Notes: generated by a model from the letters alone, not told the origin. A stretch of DNA of 64,000 nucleotides from Bacteroidales bacterium (GCA_016281295.1 JAEEII010000287.1:1-64000), one strand, 5' to 3'; counted from the stretch's first letter, positions 25,287 to 35,441 are shown. Translations and numbers: made by a program.

Positions 25287-26554
25287 TCCACCATGATTTT
25301 AAGAATCTCCACATCAGTCTCTTTCATGCCGAGACGACCAAGGCAGCCGATGTGGTCGATGGTCTCTTCCACATCTTTGCCGATGATGCCGTCACCTCCC
25401 AGGAGGTTGTCGCCATGTTTGCTCATCTCGAAGCCAAGCAGGCCAGCTTCCACTGCGAGGGCAATCTTTCCCGCGCAAGAGGGTTTGGCTCCGTCGCAAA
25501 CGATGCCGGCGGCCATGCCCAAGGCGTTCTCAAGGGTATGTTCGATGACCTCCAAGCTATGGCCAAGAAGGTAGGCAATGCCACATCCGGACGCGCAGCC
25601 AGCACTGACGGCACCGCAATAGGCCGAAAGGCGACCAATGCCCGTCTTTTGGTGGATAGCCACCAGGTTGGAGAGGGCCACGGCACGGATGGTGCGATCC
25701 TCGTCGATATGGAACTCTTCAGCGAAAGCCAGGATGGGAAGGCTGACGGTCATGCCTTGGTTGCCACTGCCCGAGTTGATGATGACGGGCATCTCGCAGC
25801 CACTCATGCGCGCGTCGCTGCCCGCAGCAGCCCAGGCCTTGGCTTTCTGACGGACGTCATTACCTACCCGCAGGATGGTGCTGCCCACGTTGGCTCCCCA
25901 GTTGTTTTTCAGCCCTTCCATGGCGATAGCCTTGTTGCATTCCATTTGGGGACAAATGATAGGCTTTAATTCGTCAAGGTCAACAGTATTCGCGAAATCG
26001 TATATCTGTCTCATGTTGAGACACTTGCGGTCTGTGAGCTTGGCGTTGGCGTCGGCCTCGTACCCTGAATCGAAGAGCACTTCTTCGTTCTTTTCGATTT
26101 TTACTATATTAGTATGGTGTCCTGCTATACGGACGCTGGACGATTGGTTGCCATCGTAAAGGGTCACGGTGACATCGAGCTGTGCGATGACGTTTAGCGG
26201 AACAATGGTCATTAGCGTGTCATCGAGGAACTGGGAGATGTCCTTTTTCTGTTCAGGGGTCACCTCTGCAATCACTTCCAAGGCTTTCTCGGGGTTGCCG
26301 GCCACGATGCCTGCTGCCACGGAGGCTTTCAACCCTTTCATGCCCTTGGTGTTAGGCACGATGACGCTCTTCACGTTTTTGATGATATTGCCGCTGGCTT
26401 TGATTTCCACCCGTTTAGGCATGGAACCTAATACCTCGCGTGCTTTAGCAGCGGCGTAAGCCAGACAGATGGGTTCGGTACAGCCCATGGCGGGCACGAG
26501 TTCTTCTTTCAAGATTGCCAGATAAGACTGGTAACAACAATCGCTTTTTTCCAT
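25283..26554 (-). CDS. L-cysteine desulfidase / L-serine dehydratase-like Fe-S enzyme (UPF0597, CyuA-like)
   Basis: The 423-residue enzyme matches the family that breaks down cysteine to pyruvate, ammonia and sulfide using a [4Fe-4S] cluster. It has AMGCTEPI near residue 24, GSDARMSGCEMPV near 250, SGSGNQG, and the cysteines in YCGAVSAGCASGCGIAYL and CDGAKPSCAGK. The overlapping partner gene encodes a C_GCAxxG protein, which fits thiol chemistry. Serine dehydratase activity cannot be excluded. Confidence 0.88.
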   Translation of the reverse strand: MEKSDCCYQSYLAILKEELVPAMGCTEPICLAYAAAKAREVLGSMPKRVEIKASGNIIKNVKSVIVPNTKGMKGLKASVAAGIVAGNPEKALEVIAEVTPEQKKDISQFLDDTLMTIVPLNVIAQLDVTVTLYDGNQSSSVRIAGHHTNIVKIEKNEEVLFDSGYEADANAKLTDRKCLNMRQIYDFANTVDLDELKPIICPQMECNKAIAMEGLKNNWGANVGSTILRVGNDVRQKAKAWAAAGSDARMSGCEMPVIINSGSGNQGMTVSLPILAFAEEFHIDEDRTIRAVALSNLVAIHQKTGIGRLSAYCGAVSAGCASGCGIAYLLGHSLEVIEHTLENALGMAAGIVCDGAKPSCAGKIALAVEAGLLGFEMSKHGDNLLGGDGIIGKDVEETIDHIGCLGRLGMKETDVEILKIMVE

Positions 26555-26624
26555 TTTTTTTGTTTTTCAGGATTTATTCACGTATCCCTTATATATCTCT
26601 AACTTCTTATTTCTAAGTTCTCAA

Positions 26625-28712
26625 TCAGTTGCTCCTTGAGATTTCCACCATGCTGATCTCCACATCGTCATTTTCCGAAATGAGTTCGATCCAGGTGTTG
26701 TCTTCACTGAACCATTTGTACTGGGAACCGATGCGGAAGATGTAGGTCTTGGTGTCCTCGCTCTCGGAGATGGCAAGCACGAAGCCGCCGTTTTTGCCGC
26801 TATCGCTACCGAAGGAGACAATCATGGGGAAGCTCTTCCCTGGTGTGAGGTTACGGGCTTTCAGGATGATGTAGTTGGAACGACGGGAGGCTACGTCAAC
26901 GGGATTGAAGGTGAAGCGTTTCGGAGTGTTCGCTGACATGGTGAAGGCTGTATTGTTGAGTTCATACAGTTTGTTTTCCTCGATGATGCGGTTGATTTTG
27001 TCGATCATCTCGGTGGGGTAGGACTCGCCTAAGCCAAGGTCTTCGGCTTTGGCGTATGCTTCCACAGCCTTGTCGAGGGCTTTGGCGGCGAATTGTTTGT
27101 CGCCTTCTTTGATGAAGCTGTTGTATTGGCTACGCAGGGCGGTCATCTTTTGGTTGTCGAGGCGTTCGGCTTCAGCCAGTTTGCTGGTGGCTTCGGCGTC
27201 GCCGGGCTTGGCCACTAAGGCCATGTTGTATTGGGAGATGGCTTCGCGGTATTTTTCATCCGTCATGAATCGGCTTGCGGCAGCCATGGCCTCGTCGTAA
27301 CGTTGCTGTGCTTCCGCGGCAATCTGGGCGAAGATGCCATCGATTTGAGCGATCTTGGCGGTGGCGGTAGCGTTGCCTTCGTCGATAGTGAACACCTCTT
27401 GGTATTTGGCTTTGGCTTCCACATATTTCTCCTCGGCGAAGAGTCCGTCGGCCACGCCGAGCATCTGTTGTATTCTTTCTTGACGTTCCGCTTCGGCGGC
27501 GGCTTCAGCGGCGAGACGTGCGGCCTCTGCTTCGGCTGCCAACCGTGCGGCTTCTGCTTCGGCGGCGAGACGCGCTGCCTCTTCAGCGGCTGCTTTCTCC
27601 GCAGCGAGACGCGCTGCCTCGGCTTCCTCTTCAAGACGACGGATGATACCGTTGACTTCGTTGATCTTCTGGGTGGCGGCAAGGTCTCCAGGCTTGTACC
27701 CAAGGGCTTCTTGATAAGTGTTCAGCGCCATGGGGTATTGTTGCTGCGCAAACTGCTCGTCTCCGCGCGCCATGGCTGCGATATAGTTTTGCTCAGCGAT
27801 GTATTCGGGACTCTCAAACAGCTCGTTGATACGGCGAATCATGTCGGCGGCGTAGGGGTCGTTGGGGACGATGGAAGCCACACTTTGGTATTTAGCACGC
27901 GCTTCCTGGTAGTTCTTGTTTTCGTACAACTGGTCGGCCTCGGCGATGAGGGCGTTGTAGCGGTCGTTCTGGTCTTTGGAGGCTGTGTAATCCTGGATTA
28001 AACCCAGCACTTGTGCGTCATTGGGGAAGAGTTCCAGCGCTTGGTTCAGCTTGCCGATGGCATCGTCGAAATTCTTGCGAAGTGCTAACTGGCTGGCGTC
28101 TTCAACAAGCTTGTTGAAGCGTGACACCTTGTCGTTGTAGATTTGTTGCAGCTTCTTGGCTTCTGCAATGCGCTCTTTGGGCAGCTTGTCGTTGGGGAAA
28201 ATCTCAGCGGCAGCCTCAAACTGCATGATGGCGGCATCGAAGTTCTCTCCTTCCAGAAGGGTGTTGCCTTGCTCGATGGCGCGGTTGTAAGCTTCCTGCT
28301 TGTCTTGACGTTCTTTCAGGAGGTCACGGATGGCCTGTGCCTGTCCGCCGACATATTTGTCGTTCGGGAAGATAGCCAGTGCTTTCTCATATTCCGCAAG
28401 GGCTTCTTCGTATTTGTTTTCTGCGTTAAGCGCATCGCCGGCGTCGAGGTGTGAATAGAACACTTCCTGCTTCTCGTTGTCGGCCTGGATCTTGCTCAGA
28501 GTCTCATTGAGCTTCGCTTGTGCGGTGGCATCTTTGGGCCTCTGTTTCAGGGCCATCTCGTAATAAGTCTTGGCGCTGATATAATCCTGAGCGGCATATT
28601 TCGCGTTTCCATTGCGCATCAGCGTCTCATACGACTCGGTGTTCTGTGCCTGAAGACCTGTTGAACATAACACTGCGGCGCCCAATGCGATACCTAATAT
28701 TATTCTTTTCAT
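26625..28712 (-). CDS. Exported TPR/coiled-coil repeat protein
   Basis: A 695-residue protein with signal peptide (MKRIILGIALGAAVLCSTGLQAQ). At least seven tetratricopeptide-like units follow, each with a LFPNDK, IFPNDK or KPGD type linker (for example EEALAEYEKALAIFPND). A central Ala/Glu/Arg segment near residues 358-410 is built of EAARLAAEA repeats. The C-terminal beta-rich domain (about 600-695) is not recognised. It probably acts as a periplasmic scaffold. Confidence 0.8.
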   Translation of the reverse strand: MKRIILGIALGAAVLCSTGLQAQNTESYETLMRNGNAKYAAQDYISAKTYYEMALKQRPKDATAQAKLNETLSKIQADNEKQEVFYSHLDAGDALNAENKYEEALAEYEKALAIFPNDKYVGGQAQAIRDLLKERQDKQEAYNRAIEQGNTLLEGENFDAAIMQFEAAAEIFPNDKLPKERIAEAKKLQQIYNDKVSRFNKLVEDASQLALRKNFDDAIGKLNQALELFPNDAQVLGLIQDYTASKDQNDRYNALIAEADQLYENKNYQEARAKYQSVASIVPNDPYAADMIRRINELFESPEYIAEQNYIAAMARGDEQFAQQQYPMALNTYQEALGYKPGDLAATQKINEVNGIIRRLEEEAEAARLAAEKAAAEEAARLAAEAEAARLAAEAEAARLAAEAAAEAERQERIQQMLGVADGLFAEEKYVEAKAKYQEVFTIDEGNATATAKIAQIDGIFAQIAAEAQQRYDEAMAAASRFMTDEKYREAISQYNMALVAKPGDAEATSKLAEAERLDNQKMTALRSQYNSFIKEGDKQFAAKALDKAVEAYAKAEDLGLGESYPTEMIDKINRIIEENKLYELNNTAFTMSANTPKRFTFNPVDVASRRSNYIILKARNLTPGKSFPMIVSFGSDSGKNGGFVLAISESEDTKTYIFRIGSQYKWFSEDNTWIELISENDDVEISMVEISRSN
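27490..27640. repeat. Imperfect tandem repeat coding EAARLAAEA units
   Basis: About five copies of a 27-base unit encode the Ala-rich helix of the TPR protein. Copies differ at third positions. Unit gain or loss would keep the frame and change helix length. Confidence 0.65.
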
Positions 28713-28787
28713 CTTGTTTCTTATTAGTCAAATTGTCTTAACGTAAAAAACCTCTTTTTATTGTGTTTCCTTCTTACTTTTACATCA

Positions 28788-29438
28788 CTAAAACACCACC
28801 CCGTCCTTGATGGTGATGGTTCGGTCCGACATGGCGGCCAGCTCAGGGTTGTGCGTCACAATGACAAAGGTTTGTTGTAACGCGTCGCGAAGCTTGAAAA
28901 ACAGCTGATGCAGATCCTGTGCGGACTTGGAGTCGAGGTTGCCTGAGGGTTCGTCAGCGAGAACCACAGCGGGACGGTTGATTAAGGCACGTGCCACGGC
29001 GATGCGTTGTTGCTCACCTCCAGAGAGCTGCGATGGCTTGTGGTCCTTTCGGTCGGTGAGATTTAAGTAGTCGAGCAGCTGCATGGCATGGTAGATGGCT
29101 TCTTCTTTGGGAATGCCACCGATAAACGCCGGAATACAGATGTTCTCCAAGGCAGTGAATTCGGGCAGCAGATGGTGAAATTGAAAGACAAAACCGATTT
29201 TCTTGTTTCGGAATTCTGCCAATGACTTGTCGCTGAGCTTGTTGACTTCAGTGCCATCAATTAACAACGACCCCCTGTCGGCCCGGTCCAAAGTGCCAAT
29301 GATGTGCAATAAAGTGGATTTACCAGCTCCTGACGTGCCGACGATGCTGACAATCTCTTTCTTGGCAATATGGAGGTCAATGCCTTTGAGCACCTCCAAG
29401 TTGCCGTAGGATTTGTGGATGCCTTTCGCTTGAATCAT
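28788..29438 (-). CDS. lolD: Lipoprotein-releasing system ATP-binding protein LolD
   Basis: A 216-residue ABC ATPase of the LolD/MacB type: Walker [11 protein letters not shown] loop [12 protein letters not shown], signature LSGGEQQR, Walker [10 protein letters not shown] and the H loop VTHNPE. It powers lipoprotein release from the inner membrane with LolCE, whose genes are not nearby. Its start overlaps the end of the upstream permease gene by 4 bases. Confidence 0.9.
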   Translation of the reverse strand: MIQAKGIHKSYGNLEVLKGIDLHIAKKEIVSIVGTSGAGKSTLLHIIGTLDRADRGSLLIDGTEVNKLSDKSLAEFRNKKIGFVFQFHHLLPEFTALENICIPAFIGGIPKEEAIYHAMQLLDYLNLTDRKDHKPSQLSGGEQQRIAVARALINRPAVVLADEPSGNLDSKSAQDLHQLFFKLRDALQQTFVIVTHNPELAAMSDRTITIKDGVVF

Positions 29439-30388
29439 GCTTTTCTATTTTTGTGCAAAAATAAGGATTTTTCCTTTGGGTTGATGTTCAGCATCATGAT
29501 GGCGATAATCATCACCACAGCCGCTATCCATTGAACTGGTGAGTAAACGGTCTTGTTGACAAAATAGTCAAGAACGACGGCAGTGATGGGATACATCAAT
29601 TCAAGGAAGGTGGATACTGAGGCTTTGACATTTCGCAGGCCATAATAATATAGGAAAATGGCACCGGAACCAGTAGTCAGGCCGATAAGGGCGATGAACA
29701 GCCAGTTGCGCGGCGTGATCTGTGGGAAGTCGCCGATATGTCCGGTCAATAGCACGATGACCAGCATGATGACAGTGGTGAAGAAATAGCGGAAAAAGGT
29801 GGAAGCGTAAAAAGAATAGTTCCCGAGTATCTTCTTGGAGAAGACAGTAGAACTGCCGAAAGAAAAAGCGGCAAGCAAAGAAAGCAGCGCAGCATAAAAA
29901 GTGGTGATGCCTTCGGTGCTGAAATCGGGTAGCGACCATCCAAAAGTGAGAAAATATCCACCAATCAAAGTAATCGCAGCCCATATCGCAAAGTGTTTTT
30001 TGATTTTCTCTTTCAAGATGAAACGTGCCAATAGCACTGCAAATACAGGTTGTAGCTTCTGAAGCAGGATGATGACCGAGAGCTTGTTGAAATGCAACAG
30101 GAACAAGGACTTCACAATGGCCAATGTGCCTAAGGCACCTCCGAACAAAGCTATGAGGGTGAAGTAGATAAAATCAGATCTGCTCATCGTCTTTAACAAG
30201 CGATATTGCTTGAAAAAGAAGAAGTTCATGAGCAGGAAAGGGAATAAGTGAATCACAAAGACGACAAAAGCTGTGTTGAGGTTGTAGAGTTGCGGGGTGA
30301 GGAGGATGCCATCTACACCCCAAAGTGTTGCCGAGGCTGCCACGGCCACTGCGCCTATGATTCGTGGAAAATTTGTATTTTTTTTCAT
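29435..30388 (-). CDS. DMT superfamily (EamA) transporter
   Basis: About 317 residues with ten hydrophobic segments in two EamA halves. WGVDGILL lies near the start, and [12 protein letters not shown] and [22 protein letters not shown] mark the second half. The substrate is unknown; relatives export metabolites or amino acids. ATG 30388 is chosen since the longer frame would start inside the promoter region. Confidence 0.88.
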   Translation of the reverse strand: MKKNTNFPRIIGAVAVAASATLWGVDGILLTPQLYNLNTAFVVFVIHLFPFLLMNFFFFKQYRLLKTMSRSDFIYFTLIALFGGALGTLAIVKSLFLLHFNKLSVIILLQKLQPVFAVLLARFILKEKIKKHFAIWAAITLIGGYFLTFGWSLPDFSTEGITTFYAALLSLLAAFSFGSSTVFSKKILGNYSFYASTFFRYFFTTVIMLVIVLLTGHIGDFPQITPRNWLFIALIGLTTGSGAIFLYYYGLRNVKASVSTFLELMYPITAVVLDYFVNKTVYSPVQWIAAVVMIIAIMMLNINPKEKSLFLHKNRKA

Positions 30389-30407
30389 CAATTTTTTGAA
30401 AAGTGTA

Positions 30408-30438
30408 TTGCGCCGCAAAAATAAAAAATATACTTTTG
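30408..30438 (+). promoter_or_regulatory. Promoter of the Omp28-family gene
   Basis: TTG (30408-30410), 20 bases, TACTTTTG (30431-30438). The start codon lies 27 bases on. It overlaps the divergent promoter on the other strand. Confidence 0.65.
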
Positions 30439-30447
30439 CAAATTCAA
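30416..30447 (-). promoter_or_regulatory. Promoter of the DMT permease-lolD operon
   Basis: On the minus strand TTG (30447-30445), 21 bases, TATTTTTG (30423-30416). It shares most of its length with the divergent plus-strand promoter. Confidence 0.6.
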
Positions 30448-30465
30448 TAATAAAAATCTATTTCT

Positions 30466-32085
30466 ATGAAACACTCTATCCTTTTTCTGACTTTATTTGT
30501 TCTTCTTTTTTCAACAGGCTATGCGCAGCCAAAAGAGAATGTTGCTCGTGAATGTGTTCTTTTTGAGCTTTTTACAGGTGTAAGATGCCCTTATTGTCCA
30601 GCGGCTGCCAATGCGGTTGCCCAGTTGATGGAGGAAGGGAAGGCCATTGCGCCAGTCGGTTATCATACCACCGCCTTCTCAACGGCAGATTACTATACTA
30701 ATGAAACCAACGCAAGAGCTTCCTTCTACAACATCAGTGCTTATCCTACTTTAATCGCTGACGGGATGCTTAAATTTGAGGGTGGTGGCAGCGCCAGTGA
30801 GACGAATTACAGCTATTATCTTGCAAGATATAATCAGCGAATCAACCAAACCAGTCCTTTTACCATCGCCCTGACTTGTGAACCGGGTGAAAATGGTCTT
30901 TGGAATGTGCATTGCACGGTGAATCAAGTCGGTGAATGCTCCGCCACCAACCTCAAGGTCATGATTGCGCTTACCCAGTGCAACATCAACGTGAGTTGGA
31001 TGGGCATGCAAGGCCTGCATCATGTGTGCCGTGATATGATTCCCAACCAACAAGGCACCTCGTTCGTGGGTCCTACCATGACCATCAATGAGTCTTTTCT
31101 CATGAATTGGCCCAAACAAGACTGCTACCTGACCGCTTGGGTGCAGAACTTCTCGGGGAACAAGGAGGTCTATCAAGCCGTGCGTTTGCCCTTGGACTTG
31201 AACCTCGACTATGACTTGATGATAACGGGCGTGAAAGAATATTCACCCACCAACTGCTCCGGAATGATTAAGCCCACCGTGAGTGTGTCAAGCTACAGCA
31301 ATGAGGAGATTCATAGTTTTGATGCCGTGGCCTATAATGAAGGGGTAGAAGTGTATCGTGAGACCTGGAACGGAACTTTGCAGAAAGGGGAAACGGCTGA
31401 CTTCAAGATGTCAGAATTTGCTATGGGCGATGGCTCCGAACTGGTGATTAAGATTGAGAATCCTAATGGCCATGCTGATGAATATCAGTCCGATAATACC
31501 ATGGCTGTCACGTTTGAAACTCCTGTCACCATCGATGGTTTTCTCAAGATGCAGGCGAAGTCTGACCAGATTCCCGAGGAAAACACCGTGCAGATCATCG
31601 ATTTAGCTACGGATGAAGTCCTGTTTGAATATACTTTTGATATTCCAGGTCAGGTATATACCGAGGAAATGATTATCTTGAATGCCGGTTGCTATCGTAT
31701 CAGGATTTTGGATTCGGCAAGCAATGGATTGGTCACTGGCTTGTTCAGATTTTTGGATTCAGATGGTAACCAGATTATTAGGGTGAACAATACCACGGAA
31801 TTCACAGATGAATATACATACGAGTTCTCTTGTGATGGCACCATCGCTGTTAATGAGACTGCTTCAGCATCCATGACCCTGTATCCCAATCCTTCACAAG
31901 GAAGATTCTTCTTGGATTTTGGTGAGGGTGAATGGCAGGTGGAAATCTTTGACCTCACTGGCCGTCAGGTTTATCAGGATCGGTCGTTCGTGAAGGGTGA
32001 TATCGAACTTGCTGGTAGTGGCATGTATTTCCTGAAGGCTCGCAACGGCGAAAAGGAAATCATGAGAAAGGTGATGGTCTATTGA
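30466..32085 (+). CDS. Omp28-related outer-membrane/T9SS protein
   Basis: A 539-residue exported protein. The signal peptide is followed by a thioredoxin-like Omp28 domain with a CPYC motif (GVRCPYCPAA) near residue 40, beta-sandwich domains, and a T9SS type A C-terminal signal (LYPNPSQGRFFLDF...MRKVMVY). It should be carried through type IX secretion to the surface. CPYC suggests thiol redox activity, but members of the family are also known as adhesins. Confidence 0.87.
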   Translation: MKHSILFLTLFVLLFSTGYAQPKENVARECVLFELFTGVRCPYCPAAANAVAQLMEEGKAIAPVGYHTTAFSTADYYTNETNARASFYNISAYPTLIADGMLKFEGGGSASETNYSYYLARYNQRINQTSPFTIALTCEPGENGLWNVHCTVNQVGECSATNLKVMIALTQCNINVSWMGMQGLHHVCRDMIPNQQGTSFVGPTMTINESFLMNWPKQDCYLTAWVQNFSGNKEVYQAVRLPLDLNLDYDLMITGVKEYSPTNCSGMIKPTVSVSSYSNEEIHSFDAVAYNEGVEVYRETWNGTLQKGETADFKMSEFAMGDGSELVIKIENPNGHADEYQSDNTMAVTFETPVTIDGFLKMQAKSDQIPEENTVQIIDLATDEVLFEYTFDIPGQVYTEEMIILNAGCYRIRILDSASNGLVTGLFRFLDSDGNQIIRVNNTTEFTDEYTYEFSCDGTIAVNETASASMTLYPNPSQGRFFLDFGEGEWQVEIFDLTGRQVYQDRSFVKGDIELAGSGMYFLKARNGEKEIMRKVMVY

Positions 32086-32088
32086 TGA

Positions 32089-33048
32089 TCATCTTAACCG
32101 CAGCTTCTGTCCAATTCTAAGGATGCTGTCTTTTTGAATCTGATTCAGCTCGCAGAGTTTTGCCACGGTGGTGTGGTATTTGACTGCGATGGCACTTAAG
32201 GTATCTCCTTTTTTGATGTAATAATAGTCGAGGTCCGTGACGGCTGGCCTTTCCGAGTGCTTTGAGTCTTTGATGTTTAATTTGGTACGTTTCAAGTCCT
32301 TATAAGCATCATCAAGGATGTCTTTTGACATGGTATAGCATCGGTTGACTTCTTTGATGGAGTCGGTAAGTGAGTGAGAGAAGAGCCAGTCGTATGTTTG
32401 TTCCAGATAGAAGATTCTGGCCAGTCGCGAGTGGTTCACCTTTTCGAGTTTCTCGAAGATCAGCATGCTGGTGTCGCCGCAAGCGCACATGGAATCGACG
32501 ACACGCTCGGAGCAACGCACGGGGACGAGATTGTCGGCGGTGCCATGGATGATCCATAGTGGCACCTCGTTGAGTCCGCACAAAGCGTTTTTAGTGGATC
32601 CACCACATAATGCCATGGCGGCAGCCACCTTGTCGGGGTAAGTGGCGGCGAAGTCAAGCGTGCCATAACCTCCCATGCTCATTCCGAGGACATAAAGACG
32701 GTTGGTGTCGATCGTGTAACGTGCTTTGGCCCATTCGTATAATTTCATGACTTTTTGCGGATTCCATGCGTTTTGGGCTTGGGGCGCAATGATGAAGGCA
32801 TCAATGTCTCTGCCCATTTCCAAAGCATCGATGCAGCCATATTCTCGTACCTTCGACAGGTCTTTCCCACATAAACTCCTGCCGTGAAGAAAAATCACTA
32901 AGGGCTTCTCACAAACTGATGGGTTGTAGTCTTTTGGGACATACAGCCAGAAATCATAGCAGTCTTTGATGGAATCACGGCATGCATAGAGCTGTGCCGA
33001 GAGCATCATGGGTAAAAAGAGGAATATCAGAATTAGTATTTTGCGCAT
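32089..33048 (-). CDS. Secreted alpha/beta-hydrolase (esterase-like) with C-terminal LysM domain
   Basis: A 319-residue protein with signal peptide. The hydrolase domain has VIFLHGRS (oxyanion strand) and GMSMGGYG with the nucleophile Ser near residue 124. WIIHGTADNLVPV carries the acid and a His lies in KVNHSRLAR. The last ~45 residues form a LysM peptidoglycan-binding domain (YYIKKGDTLSAIAVKY...LRIGQKLRLR). The fusion places an esterase on the cell wall; deacetylation of glycans or peptidoglycan is possible. It lies 23 bases after the PQQ-propeller gene. Confidence 0.85.
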   Translation of the reverse strand: MRKILILIFLFLPMMLSAQLYACRDSIKDCYDFWLYVPKDYNPSVCEKPLVIFLHGRSLCGKDLSKVREYGCIDALEMGRDIDAFIIAPQAQNAWNPQKVMKLYEWAKARYTIDTNRLYVLGMSMGGYGTLDFAATYPDKVAAAMALCGGSTKNALCGLNEVPLWIIHGTADNLVPVRCSERVVDSMCACGDTSMLIFEKLEKVNHSRLARIFYLEQTYDWLFSHSLTDSIKEVNRCYTMSKDILDDAYKDLKRTKLNIKDSKHSERPAVTDLDYYYIKKGDTLSAIAVKYHTTVAKLCELNQIQKDSILRIGQKLRLR

Positions 33049-33071
33049 TTAGTTTTCTTTCGTTTTCAAAA

Positions 33072-34670
33072 CTATTCTAACGATATTCTAAATATTTTAT
33101 TGCCTCTTGAGCCTATGATGATTTTGTCGTCAACGATGATGGGAGAGGACTCGAAATTGCTGCCGATCCTTTTGCTGGCTACGATTTCTCCTGTTTTTCC
33201 TTTGATGAGGTAACCGTATCCAGCTGCGTCGCCCGTGAAAAGGAACATCTCGTCCTGGTCGTTGTAGAAGGCGACAGGGGAGGACCATGAGTATTGTTTG
33301 GTTTGGGTTTTGTAGCGTATGGACCCGTCCTTTTTGTCGAAGGCTACCAGACAACCTTTTTCAGAGAGCGTGTTTGTGCAGAAATTGCTGAATATCATGT
33401 CGCTACAATCACCACCGCCCAGCAAAGGAGAGCTGTACATGCCTCCGTCAAGGATTTTCTCGTTGTGAAAGATACGTCGGCCTCGAAGTGTGTCTTCCCA
33501 AATAATCTCACCTGTCAACCCGTTGATTTTCAAAAAATAAGAATAGCCTGCGCTGCCTTGTCGGTCCACCTCACATCCTGTGTATAAGTAGGGAATGCCC
33601 TCTTCCATATCTATGACGGGGGTGGCATCGGTATCATCGTGGTTTCGGTAATGCCATACGGGTTTCAAAGTGTTGAGGTTCAAGCAGATGATATTACCCA
33701 TGTTGTCGGCGATATAGCCGTAGTTGCGGCAGGCGGCTAAGGAGGATTCAATGCCATAACTGTATTTATGGGCTGATAATGAGTAACGCAAAGTGGACTG
33801 AAGTCTTAAAGTGTCTGCTTCAATAAGGTATTTGTAAAGGGTGCCGTTTTCTCCTGGTCGGAAGAGAAATCCACCGAGTACAAGAGGTGAGGAGTCGTAA
33901 GCCCCCCATCGGCGCCATGCAGAACGGTCTTTGCCGAAGAATTGTTTCTGTTTGTGTTGGTAGAGGTCGAACACGATGTGTCCAAATGGGCCGTTTTTGG
34001 GGACACCGTGGCCGACATAGAGGTTGCCGTTGAGCAAAGGATGAATGGAAGGGGTCCCTTTCAAGACGTTTCTGGTGTTGATGCTGGGACGGGTCTCTTG
34101 TCCAGTGCGGAAGTCCAGAAAATAGATTTGTCCGCAAAGGGAAGCTACCACAAGTTCTTGTGGGGTGATGCGGCTGAAGAGCGTATCGTTGGCGCGCTGG
34201 AATTGACGGATGATGCTGTCAGGCCAATGGATGTAAAGGGGCTGACCTGTCCATCCAGTACCACCTCCCCATCGGCCATGACTCGTGAGGGTGGTGTCGA
34301 TAGCGGTCTCAAAGACCCAATCGACCGTGATATGGAGGCTGTCACTGTGAAGCCTCCCGAAAAAGTTGGGGTTCCTGCTGGGGGATCCCCGAAAGGTGAA
34401 GATTCCGTCAGCATCTTGATAAAAGTCTTCTGAATCTTCAAGTGACGGAACTGCCTCCTTGGCGAAAGTGTCAATCCGGTAAAAGAGCGCTTCCGCAGAG
34501 GGTAACATCGTGTCAGGAAAAGAGTTGACTTCTTGCCTGACGGCAATGGAATCTATGGATGCTTCCGTGTCGTTGGGCAGGACTTCAGGCAAGGAGGGAT
34601 GGCGTGTGCTGCAAGATAGAGCCAGCGTCAATACCAAAGCCTGGACGATGATATGTGTTTTGTTTCCCAT
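33072..34670 (-). CDS. PQQ-like beta-propeller repeat lipoprotein
   Basis: A 532-residue lipoprotein (signal ending TLALSCSTRH). The propeller blades show the pattern of PQQ or BamB-like repeats: VASLCGQIYFLDFRTGQE, GFLFRPGENGTLYKYL, DNMGNIICLNLNTLKPVW, LKINGLTGEIIW and LIKGKTGEIVASKRIGS. The role is unknown; there is no dehydrogenase partner, so it is probably structural or BamB-like. ATG 34670 is chosen over an upstream TTG because the TTG lies in the promoter box. Confidence 0.82.
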   Translation of the reverse strand: MGNKTHIIVQALVLTLALSCSTRHPSLPEVLPNDTEASIDSIAVRQEVNSFPDTMLPSAEALFYRIDTFAKEAVPSLEDSEDFYQDADGIFTFRGSPSRNPNFFGRLHSDSLHITVDWVFETAIDTTLTSHGRWGGGTGWTGQPLYIHWPDSIIRQFQRANDTLFSRITPQELVVASLCGQIYFLDFRTGQETRPSINTRNVLKGTPSIHPLLNGNLYVGHGVPKNGPFGHIVFDLYQHKQKQFFGKDRSAWRRWGAYDSSPLVLGGFLFRPGENGTLYKYLIEADTLRLQSTLRYSLSAHKYSYGIESSLAACRNYGYIADNMGNIICLNLNTLKPVWHYRNHDDTDATPVIDMEEGIPYLYTGCEVDRQGSAGYSYFLKINGLTGEIIWEDTLRGRRIFHNEKILDGGMYSSPLLGGGDCSDMIFSNFCTNTLSEKGCLVAFDKKDGSIRYKTQTKQYSWSSPVAFYNDQDEMFLFTGDAAGYGYLIKGKTGEIVASKRIGSNFESSPIIVDDKIIIGSRGNKIFRISLE

Positions 34671-34688
34671 GGGGATTATTGTAGAGGG

Positions 34689-34696
34689 CAAAAATA
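34689..34696 (-). promoter_or_regulatory. -7 element for the PQQ-propeller/esterase operon
   Basis: TATTTTTG on the minus strand 18 bases before the start codon. Confidence 0.5.
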
Positions 34697-34709
34697 GTAA
34701 AATTCCGGC

Positions 34710-34737
34710 TTGATAATATTAATAATGTATATCTTTG
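34710..34737 (+). promoter_or_regulatory. Promoter of nth
   Basis: TTG (34710-34712) and TATCTTTG (34730-34737), spacing 17. The -7 box is a full match, the spacing a little short. Confidence 0.5.
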
Positions 34738-34760
34738 TATTTTGTTTTCTAAAATGAATT

Positions 34761-35441
34761 ATGAGGCATAGTAAGTTACAAGAGAAATATGACGCTTTTG
34801 TGGCGTATTTCAAGGAACATCAGCCCGTAGCGGAGACGGAGTTGGTCTATCAGAATCCTTATCAGCTCCTTGTCTCAGTGATACTTTCAGCACAGTGTAC
34901 TGACAAACGTGTGAACATGACGACACCAGCACTTTTTGAACGTTTCCCCTCGCCTCAGGACATGGCTTCTTCCACGGTGGATGAAATCTACTCATACATC
35001 AAATCCATCTCCTATCCAAACAATAAGTCGAAGAACCTGTTGGGGATGGCTCAGTCTTTAGTGAAAGATTTTAACGGTGTCGTTCCCGACACCTTGGAAG
35101 AGCTGCAAAAGTTGCCTGGGGTGGGAAGGAAGACCGCTAACGTGATGATGGCAGTGGCTTTTAACCAGCCGGCCATGCCTGTTGACACCCATGTGTTCCG
35201 CGTGTCGAACCGTATAGGACTGACCAAAAACTCGAAAAATGTTCGCGATACCGAGAAAACCTTGGTGGCTCATCTTCCTAAAGAGGTGATTTCCACCGCA
35301 CATCATTGGCTGATTCTGCATGGCCGTTATGTGTGCCAAGCCAGAAATCCCCATTGTGAGCAGTGTGGTATCGCGTCGATATGCGATTACAGACAAAAAA
35401 AGATAGGAAATAAATTCAACAATCCTCCTGAGGTTGGGTGA
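34761..35441 (+). CDS. nth: Endonuclease III
   Basis: Removes oxidised pyrimidines and nicks the abasic site. The 226-residue protein has the helix-hairpin-helix [11 protein letters not shown] with catalytic Lys, the catalytic Asp in VDTHVFR, and the C-terminal [4Fe-4S] loop C-x6-C-x2-C-x5-C ([17 protein letters not shown]). It stands just upstream of recA. Confidence 0.96.
   Translation: MRHSKLQEKYDAFVAYFKEHQPVAETELVYQNPYQLLVSVILSAQCTDKRVNMTTPALFERFPSPQDMASSTVDEIYSYIKSISYPNNKSKNLLGMAQSLVKDFNGVVPDTLEELQKLPGVGRKTANVMMAVAFNQPAMPVDTHVFRVSNRIGLTKNSKNVRDTEKTLVAHLPKEVISTAHHWLILHGRYVCQARNPHCEQCGIASICDYRQKKIGNKFNNPPEVG

Noticed and set aside
27490..27640. TolA-like domain as evidence of a Tol-Pal protein
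   Set aside because: The Ala/Glu helix is a repeat expansion within a TPR protein and no TolA C-terminal domain is seen.
27231..28001. Gly- and Phe-rich plus-strand frame
   Set aside because: It is the antisense of the EAARLAAEA repeat of the TPR protein; base bias creates the open frame.
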